Origin: Prillingera fragicola
Taxonomy: Eukaryota > Basidiomycota > Tremellomycetes > Trichosporonales > Trichosporonaceae
Direction: 5' to 3'
DNA: 64,000 nucleotides
NCBI GenBank assembly: GCA_002335605.1
Contig: BEDY01000010.1
Span: 124,001 to 188,000, forward strand
Shown here: in pieces, positions 45,896-57,354 of the stretch
Layout of the letters: every line of letters starts with the position of its first letter
Position numbering within the stretch: the first letter of the stretch is position 1
The notes under the pieces: model-generated
The model's database searches: none
Seen by the model: the letters and a program-made list of their open reading frames with translations, nothing else
Told to the model about the DNA's origin: nothing
Translations under genes and position numbers: made by a program

Positions 45896-47629
45896 ATGTC
45901 CTCACACAGCTCCGACATTGAAAAGTCGGGCACCGTCGTCTCAACCATGGACGCGGATCTGGCCGCCGTCGCGCAGCTTGCCAAGGAGGTCGAGGAGAGC
46001 ATGACCCTTCGCGAAGCCTTTAGCAAGTACAAGAAGGCAGCGTTCTGGAGTATCGTCGTGTCCATGAACATTGTCATGGAGTCGTAAGTCTTTGACATTG
46101 TCCTTGCTATGAAGGCACACTAACCACCGGCAGGTACGGAACGATCCTGCTCAACTCTTTCTATGCCTATCCGTCGTTCAAGCAGACGATGGGTGTCGAG
46201 ATTAGCCCTGGAGTATGGAGTATCCCTGCCAAGTGGCAAACGGCACTGTCGCTCTCGTCGTCGGTCGGTATCATTATCGGCATCTGGCTCAACGGTCTTA
46301 TCGTCGACCGTCTCGGCCACCGCAAGATTATGATTGCCTCGCTCGTCTGTCTTACTGGCTTCATCGCTCTCTCCTTTGCCGCCAAGAACCTCGGCGTCCT
46401 CCTCGCTGTACGTTGCTTATCTTGCATGACTCTCTCACGTATACTGACGCCCACAGGGCCAGATTCTCTGTGGTGTCCCCTGGGGAACGCTCAACGTCAT
46501 CGCGCCCGCGTACGCCATCGAAGTCGCACCTCTCAAGCTGCGCCACTACGGCCCCTCGTTTGTCAACCTGTGCTGGGTCATTGGCCACCTCATCGGCGCA
46601 GGTGTCCTCACCGGTCTCGTGGGCAACACTACCGAATGGTCATGGCGCATTCCCTTTGCTCTCAACGTACGTCCCCACATTCCTGTCACGCTGGTGTATA
46701 CTGACGCAGAACAGTGGATCTGGCCCGTCCCCCTCATTCTCGCGGCCTTCTTCTGCCCCGACTCTCCATGGTGGCTCGTCCGCCACGGACGCCGCGAGGA
46801 CGCCGTGCGCGCCCTCAGGGGTCTGTCCGACAGCACCGTAAACCACGAGCAGGTCGTTGCCCTCATCGAGCACACGGTCAAGCTTGAGGAGGACCTCAAC
46901 TTTGGATCCACGTACGCTTCCTGCTTCCGTGGCGTCGACCGCCGCCGTACCGAGATTGCCATGGTTGCCTGGTGCTCCCAGACTGCAGTTGGCTTTGTCA
47001 TCCAGGGCTACCAGACCTACTTCTTTACGCTAGCTGGTATGGCCGCCAACCAGGCCTTCAAGCTCACTCTCGGCACGTACGCAATCGCCTTTGTCGGCAC
47101 GGCCATCAGCATGCCGCTGCAGGAGCGCATCGGCCGTCGCAAGATCTGGATCGCGGGACTGTCATGCATGTTCCTCCCGATGATGACTGTCGGAATCCTC
47201 TCGTGCGTCCCGCAGACGACCTCCATTGCCATTGCCGAGGGATGCGTCCTTCTCATCTGGTTCTTCTGCTACGGCTGGTCTCTCGGTCCTCTCGCCTTTG
47301 TCGTGGCGTCCGAGATCGGATCAGCCCACCTCCGCCAAAAGACCATTGCCATTGCGCGAGGAAGTCAGTACGTCTTCCAAATCGTCAACACTATCGCCGG
47401 ACCGTACATTCTCAACCCTACCGCTGCCAACTTGAAGGGAAAAGCCGCCTTCATCCCCGCTGGCTTTATCGTGCTGCTTCTCGTCTGGAGCTGGTTCCGC
47501 CTCCCCGAGACAAAGGACCGGAGCTTCAAGGACCTCGACGTCATGTTTGCCAAGAAGATTGACTCGCGCAAGTTTAGCTCGTACGTCGTCGACCCGGAGG
47601 ATCCCGAGATCAAGGCCGCGCAGCACTAG
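45896..47629 (+). CDS. MFS sugar permease, alpha-glucoside (maltose) type
   Basis: Four exons (introns 46084-46133, 46408-46456, 46667-46714) encode 528 residues with 12 membrane segments. Sugar-porter signatures are present: DRLGHRK and ERIGRRK after segments 2 and 8, CGVPWGTLNVIAPAYAIEVA, PDSPWWLVRHGRREDAV after segment 6, and LPETKDRSFKDLD near the end. The overall sequence resembles fungal general alpha-glucoside:proton symporters. It should import maltose-like or other glycosides at the plasma membrane. The N-terminal 45 residues are acidic and cytosolic. Confidence 0.94.
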
Positions 47630-47810
47630 GCGGTGCCAGAGTTGGGAGTAGTGAAAAGAACGAGTAGGAGTGGTTAGGAGTGATCGTGGAGGGGGATTGT
47701 GAGAGGGTTGTTTTTTCATGGTTGGGGTTGTGGACGAGTAGAACGAGGATCTTGTAGGCGCTAGGGCCATAGGGATGGGGGTAATCGCTGCTCGCGTAAA
47801 TGCATATTGT

Positions 47811-48344
47811 TCAAGCTTCCTTCTCTGCAGTGGACGGTGGAATGGCGATGGAAGAGACTCGACTGATTGTCACAGCAGGCAGACTTGCCCTTGGCAATGG
47901 GAGGTCGACGGACGTGGCTGCAGGCGAGGCAGTGATATGCGTAGCCACCACGGGCACACTCTCGACCGGTGCCGTAGCCGGCGACTCTACAGACTCGCCC
48001 AAAGACTCCTTACCCGACGCCGAGCTCCACGAAACCCGCGGCACAAACACCCTCCGCCACCCAAACCTCACCAGCCCACCACGCGGCACGACCTGCCGCT
48101 CACGAACGCTACCATGCACACTCCCCTCGCGTACGCGCTCGAGATCAAAGCTGAACGGGTTGGGATCCCACGGTGGCGGGAATGCGCGGCGCATGAGGCT
48201 TGGTTGCCACAGGATGAAGCAGAGGCTGAATAGCAGGACGGTGCAGGCCATTGAGCCTAGGATGAGAGAACCCATTAAGGCTGCTGTTACCACTGGGAGG
48301 GCTGGGGCTGGGGGTGCGACTGGGATGGGGGTCGTCATTGACAT
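47811..48344 (-). CDS. Small single-span membrane protein, unknown
   Basis: A single-exon frame of 177 residues. Residues 10-45 contain one long hydrophobic stretch (VVTAALMGSLILGSMACTVL, continuing to FILW), followed by a Pro/Trp/Arg-rich juxtamembrane segment and a Ser/Val/Pro-rich tail. It is not recognised. The start is the first Met of a Met-Ser-Met sequence; an upstream ATG at 48449 would add 35 residues. Supporting a real gene are the intact frame and the sharp membrane segment, but there is no homology anchor. Confidence 0.5.
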   Translation of the reverse strand: MSMTTPIPVAPPAPALPVVTAALMGSLILGSMACTVLLFSLCFILWQPSLMRRAFPPPWDPNPFSFDLERVREGSVHGSVRERQVVPRGGLVRFGWRRVFVPRVSWSSASGKESLGESVESPATAPVESVPVVATHITASPAATSVDLPLPRASLPAVTISRVSSIAIPPSTAEKEA

Positions 48345-48564
48345 TTCTGGCGGTTGTGGATTGGGGTTTGATCGGCCGGGTGATGAGCGTGACTGTCGCG
48401 AGATGAGGTGAGCTTTGGTGAGATTAGAGATGAAGATGTAGACGTGCATGAGGAAGAAGAAGTGTGAAGCGAGTAGTAAGCTGTCATGCCAGGGAGTGAT
48501 GAGTACGTGGGCACGACAGCCTCGCTATGCACTTGTCCGTAGCACACATTCACATGTCTGTCCC

Positions 48565-50181
48565 TCACTCGGCCTCGTCGACACCAAGAACCACATCAAC
48601 CCGGCCTTTTAACTGTTCAGCAAACTCTTCCCTGGCCACAACAACACGTCCCTCTTTGACGACACCCCAGATACCCTTCTTGCCGCTATCCAGGACCCGG
48701 ACGTCTTCGAGCGGGTTGGAAACGAGCACAAGACAATCACCATAACAGCCCTTGGCAATGGCGCCAATCTTGTCGTCACCGAGCATCTTGGCCGCATTCG
48801 TCGTCGCGTGCGCAAGCACTTTGTGCGACGGCAGCAGATCGTGGCGCTGCGTAAACTCTTCAGACTGGAGGTATCCCATGCCCATGGTCAAGTCTGTGCC
48901 TACGTCGTCAGCAACACGACGTGTAGTGTACTCACCGTAGCAGACGGTAACGCCTTCCTCTTCAGCAAACTGAATAGCCTTGCGTCCGGCCTCGCGGACC
49001 ATGGCATTCTTCTCGCGCATATAGTCTGGCAGAGTAGCATTCCAAGGCGGCCGGCCCTTTGCGGTGGAAATCATGAGGGTCGGGGTGAGGAACGTTCCCG
49101 TTTTCGCTACGATAAGCAAACCTCGTCAGCAACCCCACTCACCGAGCAGCTTGGCCGTATCCCTGTCCAAGAGGTTTCCGTGCTCGATCCCGCGCACGCC
49201 GTTCTCGACCGCACGCCGGATAGCGGGGACAGTGTAAGCGTGGCTCGTCACCAGCCTGCCACCCATGTCGTCAACGACAGCCACGATCGCCCGAATCTCG
49301 GCAGGCGAAAACTGGACACTGTCGAGTTTGTCGGTGGGTGAAGAGACACCACCTGAGGTGCAGATCTACAGTCAGAGTCGGCCGCGAGTCGCACCAAACC
49401 TTGATATGATCAGCTCCCTGCCGCATCTGCTCCCTCGTCAGGCGGGTACACGCGTCGACGCCGTCAGCGAGGCTCCCCTCGCCGCCCCCACAGCACAGGC
49501 CGCCCACAGGCGCCTCGCGTGGTCGCCCATCCCCGTGGCCCCCCGTCTGGCTCACTGCCGTCAGCACCACCCAACGAGAGACGCACAAAGGTTGCCGCCC
49601 TGGAACAGCCGCGGTCCGGGGGTGAGCCACTGCGCGATTGCCTGTTTCTGGAAAAACGTCGCGCCGCCCACATCCCGCACGGTCGTGAAGCCGCGGGCGA
49701 GCATGCATTTCAGCGTGTAGGTTGCGCGGAGGTGCGGGTCGACGAAGCCCGAGGCCGGCCGGCCGTCCGACATGTTGATGTGCACGTCTCGTCGTCAGTG
49801 GAGTCAGCGGTGGGGGCTCACGGCAGTCGGCTAGGCCCGGGCAGAGGTAGAGTCCGCCCAAGTCGATTATGCGTGCGTGTTTCGGCCAGGTGTCGTCGCC
49901 TGTGAGGTTCTTGTCCTCGTGGGTGATGCTGCTGAACACGCCGTCCTCGATGATGACCGTGGAGTGGGAGTGGATCTTGTTGGCACCGACGTCGACGAGG
50001 TTTGCATCTGGCGTCGGTTAGCTTCTGCAGCTCGCGGCACAAGTCTAGCGCACGCACTCGTGAACACCAACGGCCGCGCAGCAGCCGGCACCCAGGGGAC
50101 GGCGTCGATATCGCCCTTTGGCGGATCCCGCGGTTTGTGCTCTTTGGCAGGCGCCCATGCACGTCGGTTGTGGTTTGTCAT
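48565..50181 (-). CDS. Amidohydrolase (imidazolonepropionase/prolidase-like)
   Basis: Seven exons (introns 50008-50057, 49788-49821, 49555-49586, 49366-49399, 49107-49142, 48900-48935) encode 464 residues. YLCPGLADCHVHINMSDG gives the HxH metal motif across the second splice. GFTTVRDVGG, SQTGGHGD, GADHIKICTSGGVSSPTD, LVTSHAYTV, GIEHGNLLD and VCYGTDLTMGMG follow in family order and supply the remaining metal ligands. It is a cytosolic metal-dependent hydrolase of the adenosine-deaminase-like barrel group that includes Xaa-Pro dipeptidases and imidazolonepropionase. The substrate is uncertain. The last intron is 36 nt and frame-neutral. Confidence 0.9.
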
Positions 50182-50498
50182 GGTGTTCAATTTCCGAGTC
50201 AGAGTATAGAGACGAGGAGGGAGACGGTGAAGAGAGACGCCGAGATGGCGAGAATAGCCTCGAGCAGTAGATGACATCACGAGGTGAATGTAGCCGCGTG
50301 TGGATCGGCCATCGCCGCCCGAGTGGTCAGTGACATCCACAGCCAGTATGATGGCGTGCGGCGGCCGAGCGTCGCGCGAATGTGTCAACTATGCATGTCG
50401 AGGTATCAATGATAAAGACCTAACTGACAGCGCGAGTCCGCCGTGACTGCCAAATCTCTCGCAACGCTCTCTAAACCTTCCAACCCGGCCCGCGTCGC
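50182..50498. other. Intergenic sequence, no gene supported
   Basis: The promoter of the amidohydrolase and the 3' end of the double-cluster factor. No TATA box or repeat stands out. Confidence 0.5.
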
Positions 50499-53007
50499 CT
50501 ACCCACTCCACGAATACCAAACCGCCTCCTCGCCCGTACCCGTACCTCCAGGCATAAAACTGGGTTCTCCAAACGTATTCCACAGCGCGGGCAGATCCAG
50601 GACATCGTTTGGCGCAAGCCGATCCATGGGCACGAGGCTGGAGAGATAGTCTGCCGTGCTGAGCTCGTGCGGGGGGACGTCGAGCTGCGCCTCGGTGTGG
50701 TACGTTGGGCGGGGCACGGGTTCCGGCTGGGACGTGGGCGGCACCGGCGGCGTGGGTCCGGGTTGCGTCGTGGTGGTGCTGTGGGGCGTGTTGGTGTCGC
50801 TCCCTGCGCGCCTGGCGACCGAGGGGGAGACGGGGGCGCGGTTGTCCTCGGCCAGCTGGGCCATGTGGCCGCGTACCACCTGCTGGGACTCGGGGACGGG
50901 GGATGAGCGGTTGGAATCGGAGAGTTCCTCGGCGTCAAAGATTGACGACACGGCGTACCCGCTGTTGTTGAGGGTTCGGACGAGATCGCGGAGTTGGCGA
51001 CGGAGGTGGTAGGAGAATGTTGTCATTTTAGCGACGAGATCGACCATGAGTCTGAATCCACGTTCGAGGTCGTCGGCCAGGTCGGCGGGCGGCCCGTCGT
51101 CGCCGTACACGTTGGCAACGTACGCGAGCTGCGTCTTGATGGTCTCAAAGATAAAGCTGCCAAACATCCAGCCGGTGGGGGCTAGGCCGGGAAAGCAGTC
51201 CTGCACCATGCGCAGCGAGTCGACTACCGCCTGTGAGCGGGAAAAGCAGGCGTGCTTTAGCTCGCGGATCCACTGCTGCGGTGCTGCGTCGATAAACGAC
51301 TGAGGCACGTCAAAGCCGGGCAGAGCGAGGCGGAAGAGCGTGCAGTGGAGCCGCTCGTACCAGAGATGGACGCTCCAGAAGAGCTCCAGCTCGCCTGACC
51401 CATGGCGCATGTACAAGTTGTCAATGCTGAAAGCCAGCTCGGTCGGTAACGACGCCTGCCAGTGGGCTAGCCTTGCGGTAATGTTGTGGAACTCGGACGT
51501 GGGCTCCCATGGCGGCACGCGGTGTTCTGGCAGAGTCTTTACAAACCTGTCCGTCAGCTCATGCCGCACAGTCCGACCCACCTGAGCATGTCGTTGCGGA
51601 TAGAAATCAAGCGGATATACCTAGCAAACGGCCCGTCGGCGCCGGGCGGCATGTCCGGGATGCGGTCCTCTGCCTCGACCTCGGCGAGCTTGGGACACTG
51701 CACGGGCATTGACAGCGAGTAGTTTGCCTCGGAGCACGGCAACGCCACCCTTACCGACGCAGCGGGGCATGTCATGTAGACCTGCAGCCCGCCTGCTGCC
51801 ATGGAATCAGCACAGAAGGCCGACCACATGAGCCGCCTGCGTGTCTCCCTCTCTGCCCACGGCAGACTAGGCGTGTTGGCGCCCGAGCCCGCCCCGCCGT
51901 CGTTGTGGTCGAGATGAAACCCCATGGCGAGCGCCATGCGCGTGCCCATGGCAACGAGAAGCCAGGCGCCCTCGATGCGGCCGCAGGTGTATTCGTGGTG
52001 GACAAGCAACAGCAGAGCGGCGAGTTTCGACGGATAGTACCGCCCAGGCTCGAGGAGGATGCCGTGCTTGGCCTCCTGGGCCCAGCGTGCCGCAGCCGTG
52101 CCGCCGTCGACGTGCCGAGCGTCTGCAGAGGGTAAAAACCGCATCGACACGGCGCAAATCGCCTTGACCCTGCCATTGTCAGCGTCCTCCCACCGCAGCA
52201 CACCCACAAGAGCGGACTCGCCGTCCCGTCATGCACGTCCCGCAGCAGCTGCCCGCGATGGACATATGCATTCGTCTGCACGGGGTACACGTGGGCGAAA
52301 AAGGCCATGAGGACCTGATCCAGCTCGGCGCGGGAAGCAAGCGTGTCGGCATACACTGGCGTGACGGTACACTCCACGGGTGCTTTGGCCGGCGCCGGCG
52401 CGGCCATCGTCCCCAACCCCGTCGACCCCGTCGCCGCGGGCACACGGCGCTCACCCTCCGTGCCCCGCCTGAGCGCAATCTCCGCCTGACTCGGCGCCAC
52501 CGGCGTATAAGCACACGCCATACTGAGCCGATTACACCGCGCACAAGACGGCCTCTCCCGGGTACACCGCACCTTGCCGCGCCTGCACGCGGCGCACGCG
52601 ACCTCGCGCGCCGGGGTGAGGCGCGCGTCGGGGCCGAGCTCGGCCGTGCTCGCTGGCGACGTCGACCAGACGCACGACAGGCGCAGGTCCGTGCATGTCA
52701 GGCAGGTGCCGGGGCGTTCGTCGCACTGTCGTCAGTCGAGCGTCACCGCGGAGAGCTCACTTTGACCTGGATAAAGCGTCAGCACTCTACCTTATATAGC
52801 CTGCAGGGGACGTACTTTACGTTTCCTACACGTGAGACAGCCTGGGGAGGGAGAGGGTTATCAGCACGCGCTCGCTCCGGTGCCGGCACCGCTACTTCAA
52901 CACCAGACCTCACCGTTGCGAGACCGCCGGATCGGCTCGCCCGGGTACCGGACGCGGCGGCGCGTGGGGCCCGAGCTGGGTTCGGCGCTGCTTTCGGCGC
53001 TGTTCAT
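50499..53007 (-). CDS. Transcription factor with two tandem Zn2Cys6 clusters (A)
   Basis: Six exons (introns 52842-52913, 52767-52815, 52726-52760, 52170-52207, 51547-51581) encode 759 residues. Exon 3 has only six bases (52761-52766, Val-Lys). It restores the first cluster C33-x2-C36-x6-C43-x6-C50-x2-C53-x6-C60. A second complete cluster follows: C86-x2-C89-x6-C96-x6-C103-x2-C106-x6-C113. Residues from about 180 form a fungal-specific regulator domain (FFAHVYPVQTNAYVHR, LAALLLLVHHEYTCGRIEGA, AMGFHLDHND). The start ATG follows no clear TATA box, but the exon chain closes in frame throughout. Typical fungal regulators have one cluster. Confidence 0.88.
52761..52766 (-). other. Six-base microexon inside the first zinc cluster
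   Basis: GTCAAA is flanked by an acceptor (TTTATCCAG) and a donor (GTGAGC). Including it gives R-K-R-K-V-K-C, the required six residues between the second and third cysteines; skipping it leaves four and would break the cluster. Confidence 0.75.
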
Positions 53008-53671
53008 TTGGTGTGTTGGTCGTGCTTGCTGCTGCTGTTTGGGTGACGGATGTGGTGACTTGGGCTGGGAGAGGTGGTTGTTGATGGACGATGGTGTTGA
53101 TGGGTGGCGGGGTGGTCGGTCCGGGGGATGCGAGGGGGGCGACCAGGGACAGCGCTAGTGGAAATTTGTATTTGGATTAGTAAAAGTGTCGCCGTTAATT
53201 AGAAAGAGGTTTGATTCCGCTAATAACTACATTCCGCGCATAAGAGGAACTAGCATGCATGTCGACCAACAGGAATCCAGTAAAAGCACCAAGTCGGAAC
53301 AGCATGGCGTGCTCGTACAGTCCTATTCCGCTTCGTGAGGGTTTCGGAATTGCAGCTCTCGGCCGAATGACACCGGGTAGAGACCGAAGGACGTTCCTGC
53401 CCGACTCTCGACCGAGTCAGTAGCACTGCATCTCTCGAACTTTGGAGCAATAGGTAGCATTCAGAAACCAGTCTAAACCCCACCTACAGCCCAACGACCA
53501 GAGCAGACCCAGTCCGCTCCCGCCGTCACTCTTCTTCTCACTACAAACCCCGCGCGGCTCCAGGCCACGCCCGGGGTGTTACCAAAGATGATAATGTGTC
53601 TAGCACAGATATGCACAGATATAGCACAGATATCGCCCAAGTTCCAGGCGGGGGCTAGCCTGGCTGGAAGT
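53008..53671. other. Intergenic sequence, no gene supported
   Basis: The promoter of the double-cluster factor A and the 3' end of the LPMO candidate. AT-richer than its flanks at 53160-53250; no feature recognised. Confidence 0.55.
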
Positions 53672-55852
53672 TTAGTGCGAGCGACGAGCGTTGCGCGCGT
53701 GGTGGCCACGGTACAGGGCGCGTTCCGCACGAGCGGCACGGGGAGACGCCGTGCGCTTGCTCTTGTTGCAGCTCTTCTTGGGGGTGGTGATCTCCGTGGG
53801 GGTGTCGTCGACGGCAGCCTTGACGTGGCCGACGTCCAGGTCGGCCGGCGCGCCAGACTCGGGGGTGGGTTCAGGAGCGGGGGCGTCAGACGCAGCGGGG
53901 GCTTCAGAGGCAGAGGGGGCAGAGGGGGCGGCCTCCTCGGTGGCAGAGTCCTGCTTGGTCTCGGTGGTGTCCTCGGAGGACTCGTTGTTGGTCTCGTCCT
54001 TGGGAGCCTCGGTGCTGCCTTCCTTGGCCTCGTCATCGTACTCCTTCCACTCGGCGTTGCCCTGCTCGGGAGCAGGCGACGGGGTAGGCGAAGGCGACGC
54101 CTCGGCCTCGGGGACGGTAGCGTTGACGGTAGGCTCAGGAGCCCAGGTGGTGGTCGGGGTAACGGTCGAAGCAGAGACCGAGGACGAGGTAGAGTTGTTG
54201 GCGGGGGGAGTGGCGTTGTACTCGTTCCACTCGGCGCCGCCGTCGTTACTGCTCCCGTCCTTGTTCTTGTTACCGTGCTTGCGGCCGCCACGGCCCTTGC
54301 CCTTGTTGCGCCAGCTGGAGCCGTCACCCTTGGATTCGGTGTTGTCCGACTCGGACTGGTTGTTCTCGGCCTCCTGCCAGGTGTTGCCGTCCCACTCGTT
54401 GCCGTTGGTGCCCGAGGGCTTGGACTCTTGGGCCGACGAGGTGGGGGTGTTGTTCTCCTGCCACGTGCCGTCAGAGCCCCAGCCGCCCGACGAGGAGCCA
54501 TTGTCCCAGCCGCTGCTGCCAGAGTCGTTGTCGTTGTTGCCCTGCCAGCTGCCAGTGTCCTTGTTGTCGCTTCCCTTGTCCCACGAGTTGGAGCCGGAGC
54601 CTGAGGAGCCAGAGGAGCCAGAGGAGCCATTGTCGCCAGACCAGTGGTTGGAGCCGGACGAGGAACCAGACGAGCCAGAAGAGCCAGACGAGCCAGAGGA
54701 AGACGAGCCCGACGAGCCGTGGCCGCCCGAACCACCAGAAGAGCCGTGGCCGCCCGAACCACCCGACGAGCCACCCGACGACGAGCCCGACCACGAGCCC
54801 GACGACGAGCCGCCGCTGCCCTTGGGCGAGGTTGTGGACGACTTTCCGCCAGTGACACCTGCGCCAGTGTTGATGGAACCAGTCCAACCCTCACCGCCCC
54901 AGATGTCGTTTTGTGCGCCGTTCATGTAGCCGTACTCTTCGTTGTAGTAAGGAGGGTCGGCATAGTCGTTGTTGATGTTGTTACCCTCGTTCTGTGCCCA
55001 GTAGATAGGCTGCTTTGCGCCGCGCGTGCACCCGCCGCTGGCACACTTTGTGGGTGGCGCTGCGCGGGGGATGGGCTTTGCGTTGGGCGAAGCACCGGTG
55101 ACGCGGCACTTGAGGCCGGTAAAGTAGATTTCCTCTGCGCCGCCCATGGGCGAGTGGACCCAGCCCCACATGCAGTGGCAGCCTCCGGGGGGGCACTCTG
55201 GCAGGCCGGCGGGAATCTCAAAGCTCACATCACGCTTGACGGGGCAGGCAGTGTTGACGGAAATGACGGTAAAGTCCTCGGGCTTGATGGCGTGCACGTC
55301 AGACTGGTAGGCGATGGCGATGGCACAGCCGCGTGCGTCGCCGTCGCCGCCAGACAGGTGGATGGGGCCGTCCTCGTCGCATGAGCGGTCGGCGTGCTCG
55401 CGGCCGCCATACGTCGTCATGGCCTTTGAGCAGCCGATCTGGGCCTGCGCGCTGCCACCGGCAGGGAGGTCAAACCACTCGCCGTCGGCTGGGACGTTAG
55501 CTATGCACAGTGAGTCGGTGCGAGGACAGGGGTGGGATGCACTGATGGGCGGCGAGGGGACGCCACCGACCCTGCGCAGCACACCTGCAATCCATCCGCA
55601 GTCGTCGGCCGAGCCAACTCACCAGGAGGCTCGTTGATGTTGCCGTGGAACCACCAGTCGTTAAAGTTCATGCGGACGAGCGGCTCGACGGCCTTGTATG
55701 CCCAGGGTGTTCCGGCCTCAAAGCTGTCGTGTCAGTTGGGCGACGGGGGTGAGGGTGAGTGGCACGTACCCGTACATGGCTGGGTGCCAGATGGAAAGGT
55801 GCGCTGCGGCGGGGAGCGCGAGCGCGAGGGGAGCGAGAGCCTTGACGAGCAT
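53672..55852 (-). CDS. Secreted AA14-like lytic polysaccharide monooxygenase candidate with long Ser/Gly-rich tail
   Basis: Three exons (introns 55724-55769, 55501-55622) encode 670 residues. A 17-residue signal peptide (LAPLALALPAAA) ends so that His18 becomes the first mature residue, the hallmark of the copper histidine brace. DWWFHGN (His54), DGEWFDLPAGG, YGGREHADRSC, AIAYQSDV, CPPGGCHCMWGWVHSP and KQPIYWAQNEGNNI resemble family AA14. The catalytic part ends near residue 260. The remaining 400 residues are Ser/Gly, then Asn/Trp/Glu and Pro/Ala/Glu low-complexity sequence, ending in about 25 very basic residues with no GPI signal. AA14 enzymes are reported to oxidise xylan on cellulose; activity here is inference. 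Confidence 0.8.
54590..54840 (-). repeat. Ser/Gly-coding low-complexity repeats in the LPMO candidate
   Basis: Short units coding Gly-Ser-Ser, Gly-Ser-Gly and Gly-His-Gly-Ser-Ser-Gly-Gly recur. The DNA is an imperfect array of GAGCCAGA/CGACGAGCC-like words on the + strand. All stay in frame. Confidence 0.85.
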
Positions 55853-56117
55853 CACGGATGGTCGTATGGGTGCAAAGGTGAATGAAAGAAAGGGTGCTAG
55901 GGGTCCTTTGGTGTAGGGAGACCAGAAAAATGAATGAAGTGGTAGCTTGCGTTGATGATTGAAGCCAACGAGAAAGTACAGTGGGTGTGCGCGCAGCGTG
56001 TGATGAGAAGCAGAGAGGGGGACAAAGGTGCCAGACCTGTTGTCGAAAGAGAAAGAAAGAGAGAGAAAGAGGTGATGGATGAAGAAGAAGAAGAGAACGC
56101 GACAAAGGGACGAAGGC

Positions 56118-56124
56118 TATATAG
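56118..56124 (-). promoter_or_regulatory. TATA box of the LPMO candidate gene
   Basis: TATATAG on the minus strand, about 266 bases before the ATG. The distance implies a leader of some 230 nt rich in TTTC/CT runs. Confidence 0.5.
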
Positions 56125-57322
56125 TAGTGTGCTGTGCGGAGCGTGCCAAGACCATCTGCAGCAGGGTGAGTTCTCCCCGCGCGCGCCGTACGCGGCAGAG
56201 ACGAGGAGAGTTCCTGGGCATTGAGTCCTGGATGCATGCCCTGTCGCTGCTGCTGCTACTGCTGTACTCCCTTGATTAGCCATCTGCCTTTGCACCGAGC
56301 CATCCGCAGCGACGACCCAGATGGACATGGCATCCGCACACAGGCTCATCAGTCTCACTACAGATAACAAGCAGCTTGGCATAGCACACACATCTGCAGA
56401 GTGAGACGCAGAGAGTGACAGATGCTCAAGAGGGAGACGCGTAACAAGCGAGGCGTCGACACTGGCGTCGCTACGTGCTGCGCCATTGAAAGCGAGTGAC
56501 GGCATGGCGTACTCTTTGACGCGTCGGCCACTTTGTTCATTGCCCACTCGCTCTCTCCCTCTGCTCTCTAGGACTGCATAGCACATGGTAGAGTGCAACA
56601 GCTCGATGCATGCATGGGGTCACTACAGCAGTCTCTTGCTGGAAATGAGTGCTTGTCCAAGACCATCGCACGGTCCTGCGCCTCCAGATCCACCCCGAGG
56701 GATCAGTGCACACAATAACATTCCCACCGCAGCACCCAGCGACGACCTCTCTCACATCGTCGTCGTCGTGCACAGCACCGGCGTGTGCATGTGCAGTACC
56801 ACTAGTCTCCAGCGGGTGATTTCCCAAAGACGCACATCGACGTGTACCGGCCGGGGTAGGTGCCCGTTGATCGACTGGGTAATGTTCTTGGGTCCATGGG
56901 ATGGGTACGCGTCGTACTCTCTCCCCCCTGACATGTTCACATTGTGCGCACATTTCAGGTGGACGCTGCGTTGGAATCAGGGACTGCATGGTAGAGTTAC
57001 GGCATGGCGACGTGCTGGCTTTGCAGTGGCGTTCTTGGTCGGCTCGGCGTGCTCGGCAGGGTTTCTCAGCAGTGGAATGAATGGTAAGGAAGACGCGACG
57101 AGCACTAGTCGAGAGACACTAGGCCGCCGCGGTCGAGACTCGCAATGTTGTAAAGCACCGGACCTGTGCATAGAATGCTTCTCCTAGCGCATCCAGTTCT
57201 CTGGCCACCACCCTGGTCCCTCCCGAACACCAAGCCAAGAGGCCAAGACGGCTAGGGCCGGGGACCAGCCTTTATACACGTCCCGCTCGTCTGTGATGGC
57301 TTGCTTTGTCAATGGCCGGTAT

Positions 57323-57354
57323 AGTAGAATCAGGTCAGAGTAGAATCAGGTCAG
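57323..57354 (+). repeat. Perfect 16-bp tandem duplication
   Basis: AGTAGAATCAGGTCAG is present twice without a gap (57323-57338 and 57339-57354) in otherwise non-coding sequence. Confidence 0.9.

Noticed and set aside
53473..54894. Alternative frames of over 400 codons on both strands in the LPMO candidate
   Set aside because: They are shadows of the Ser/Gly repeat DNA, giving Arg/Pro/Thr-rich or Glu/Pro-rich strings. Only the minus frame from 55500 to 53672 continues the AA14-like domain.
56585..57187. 200-codon open frame in the 2.5-kb gap
   Set aside because: No domain, no codon pattern like the neighbours and no plausible splice sites or leader.
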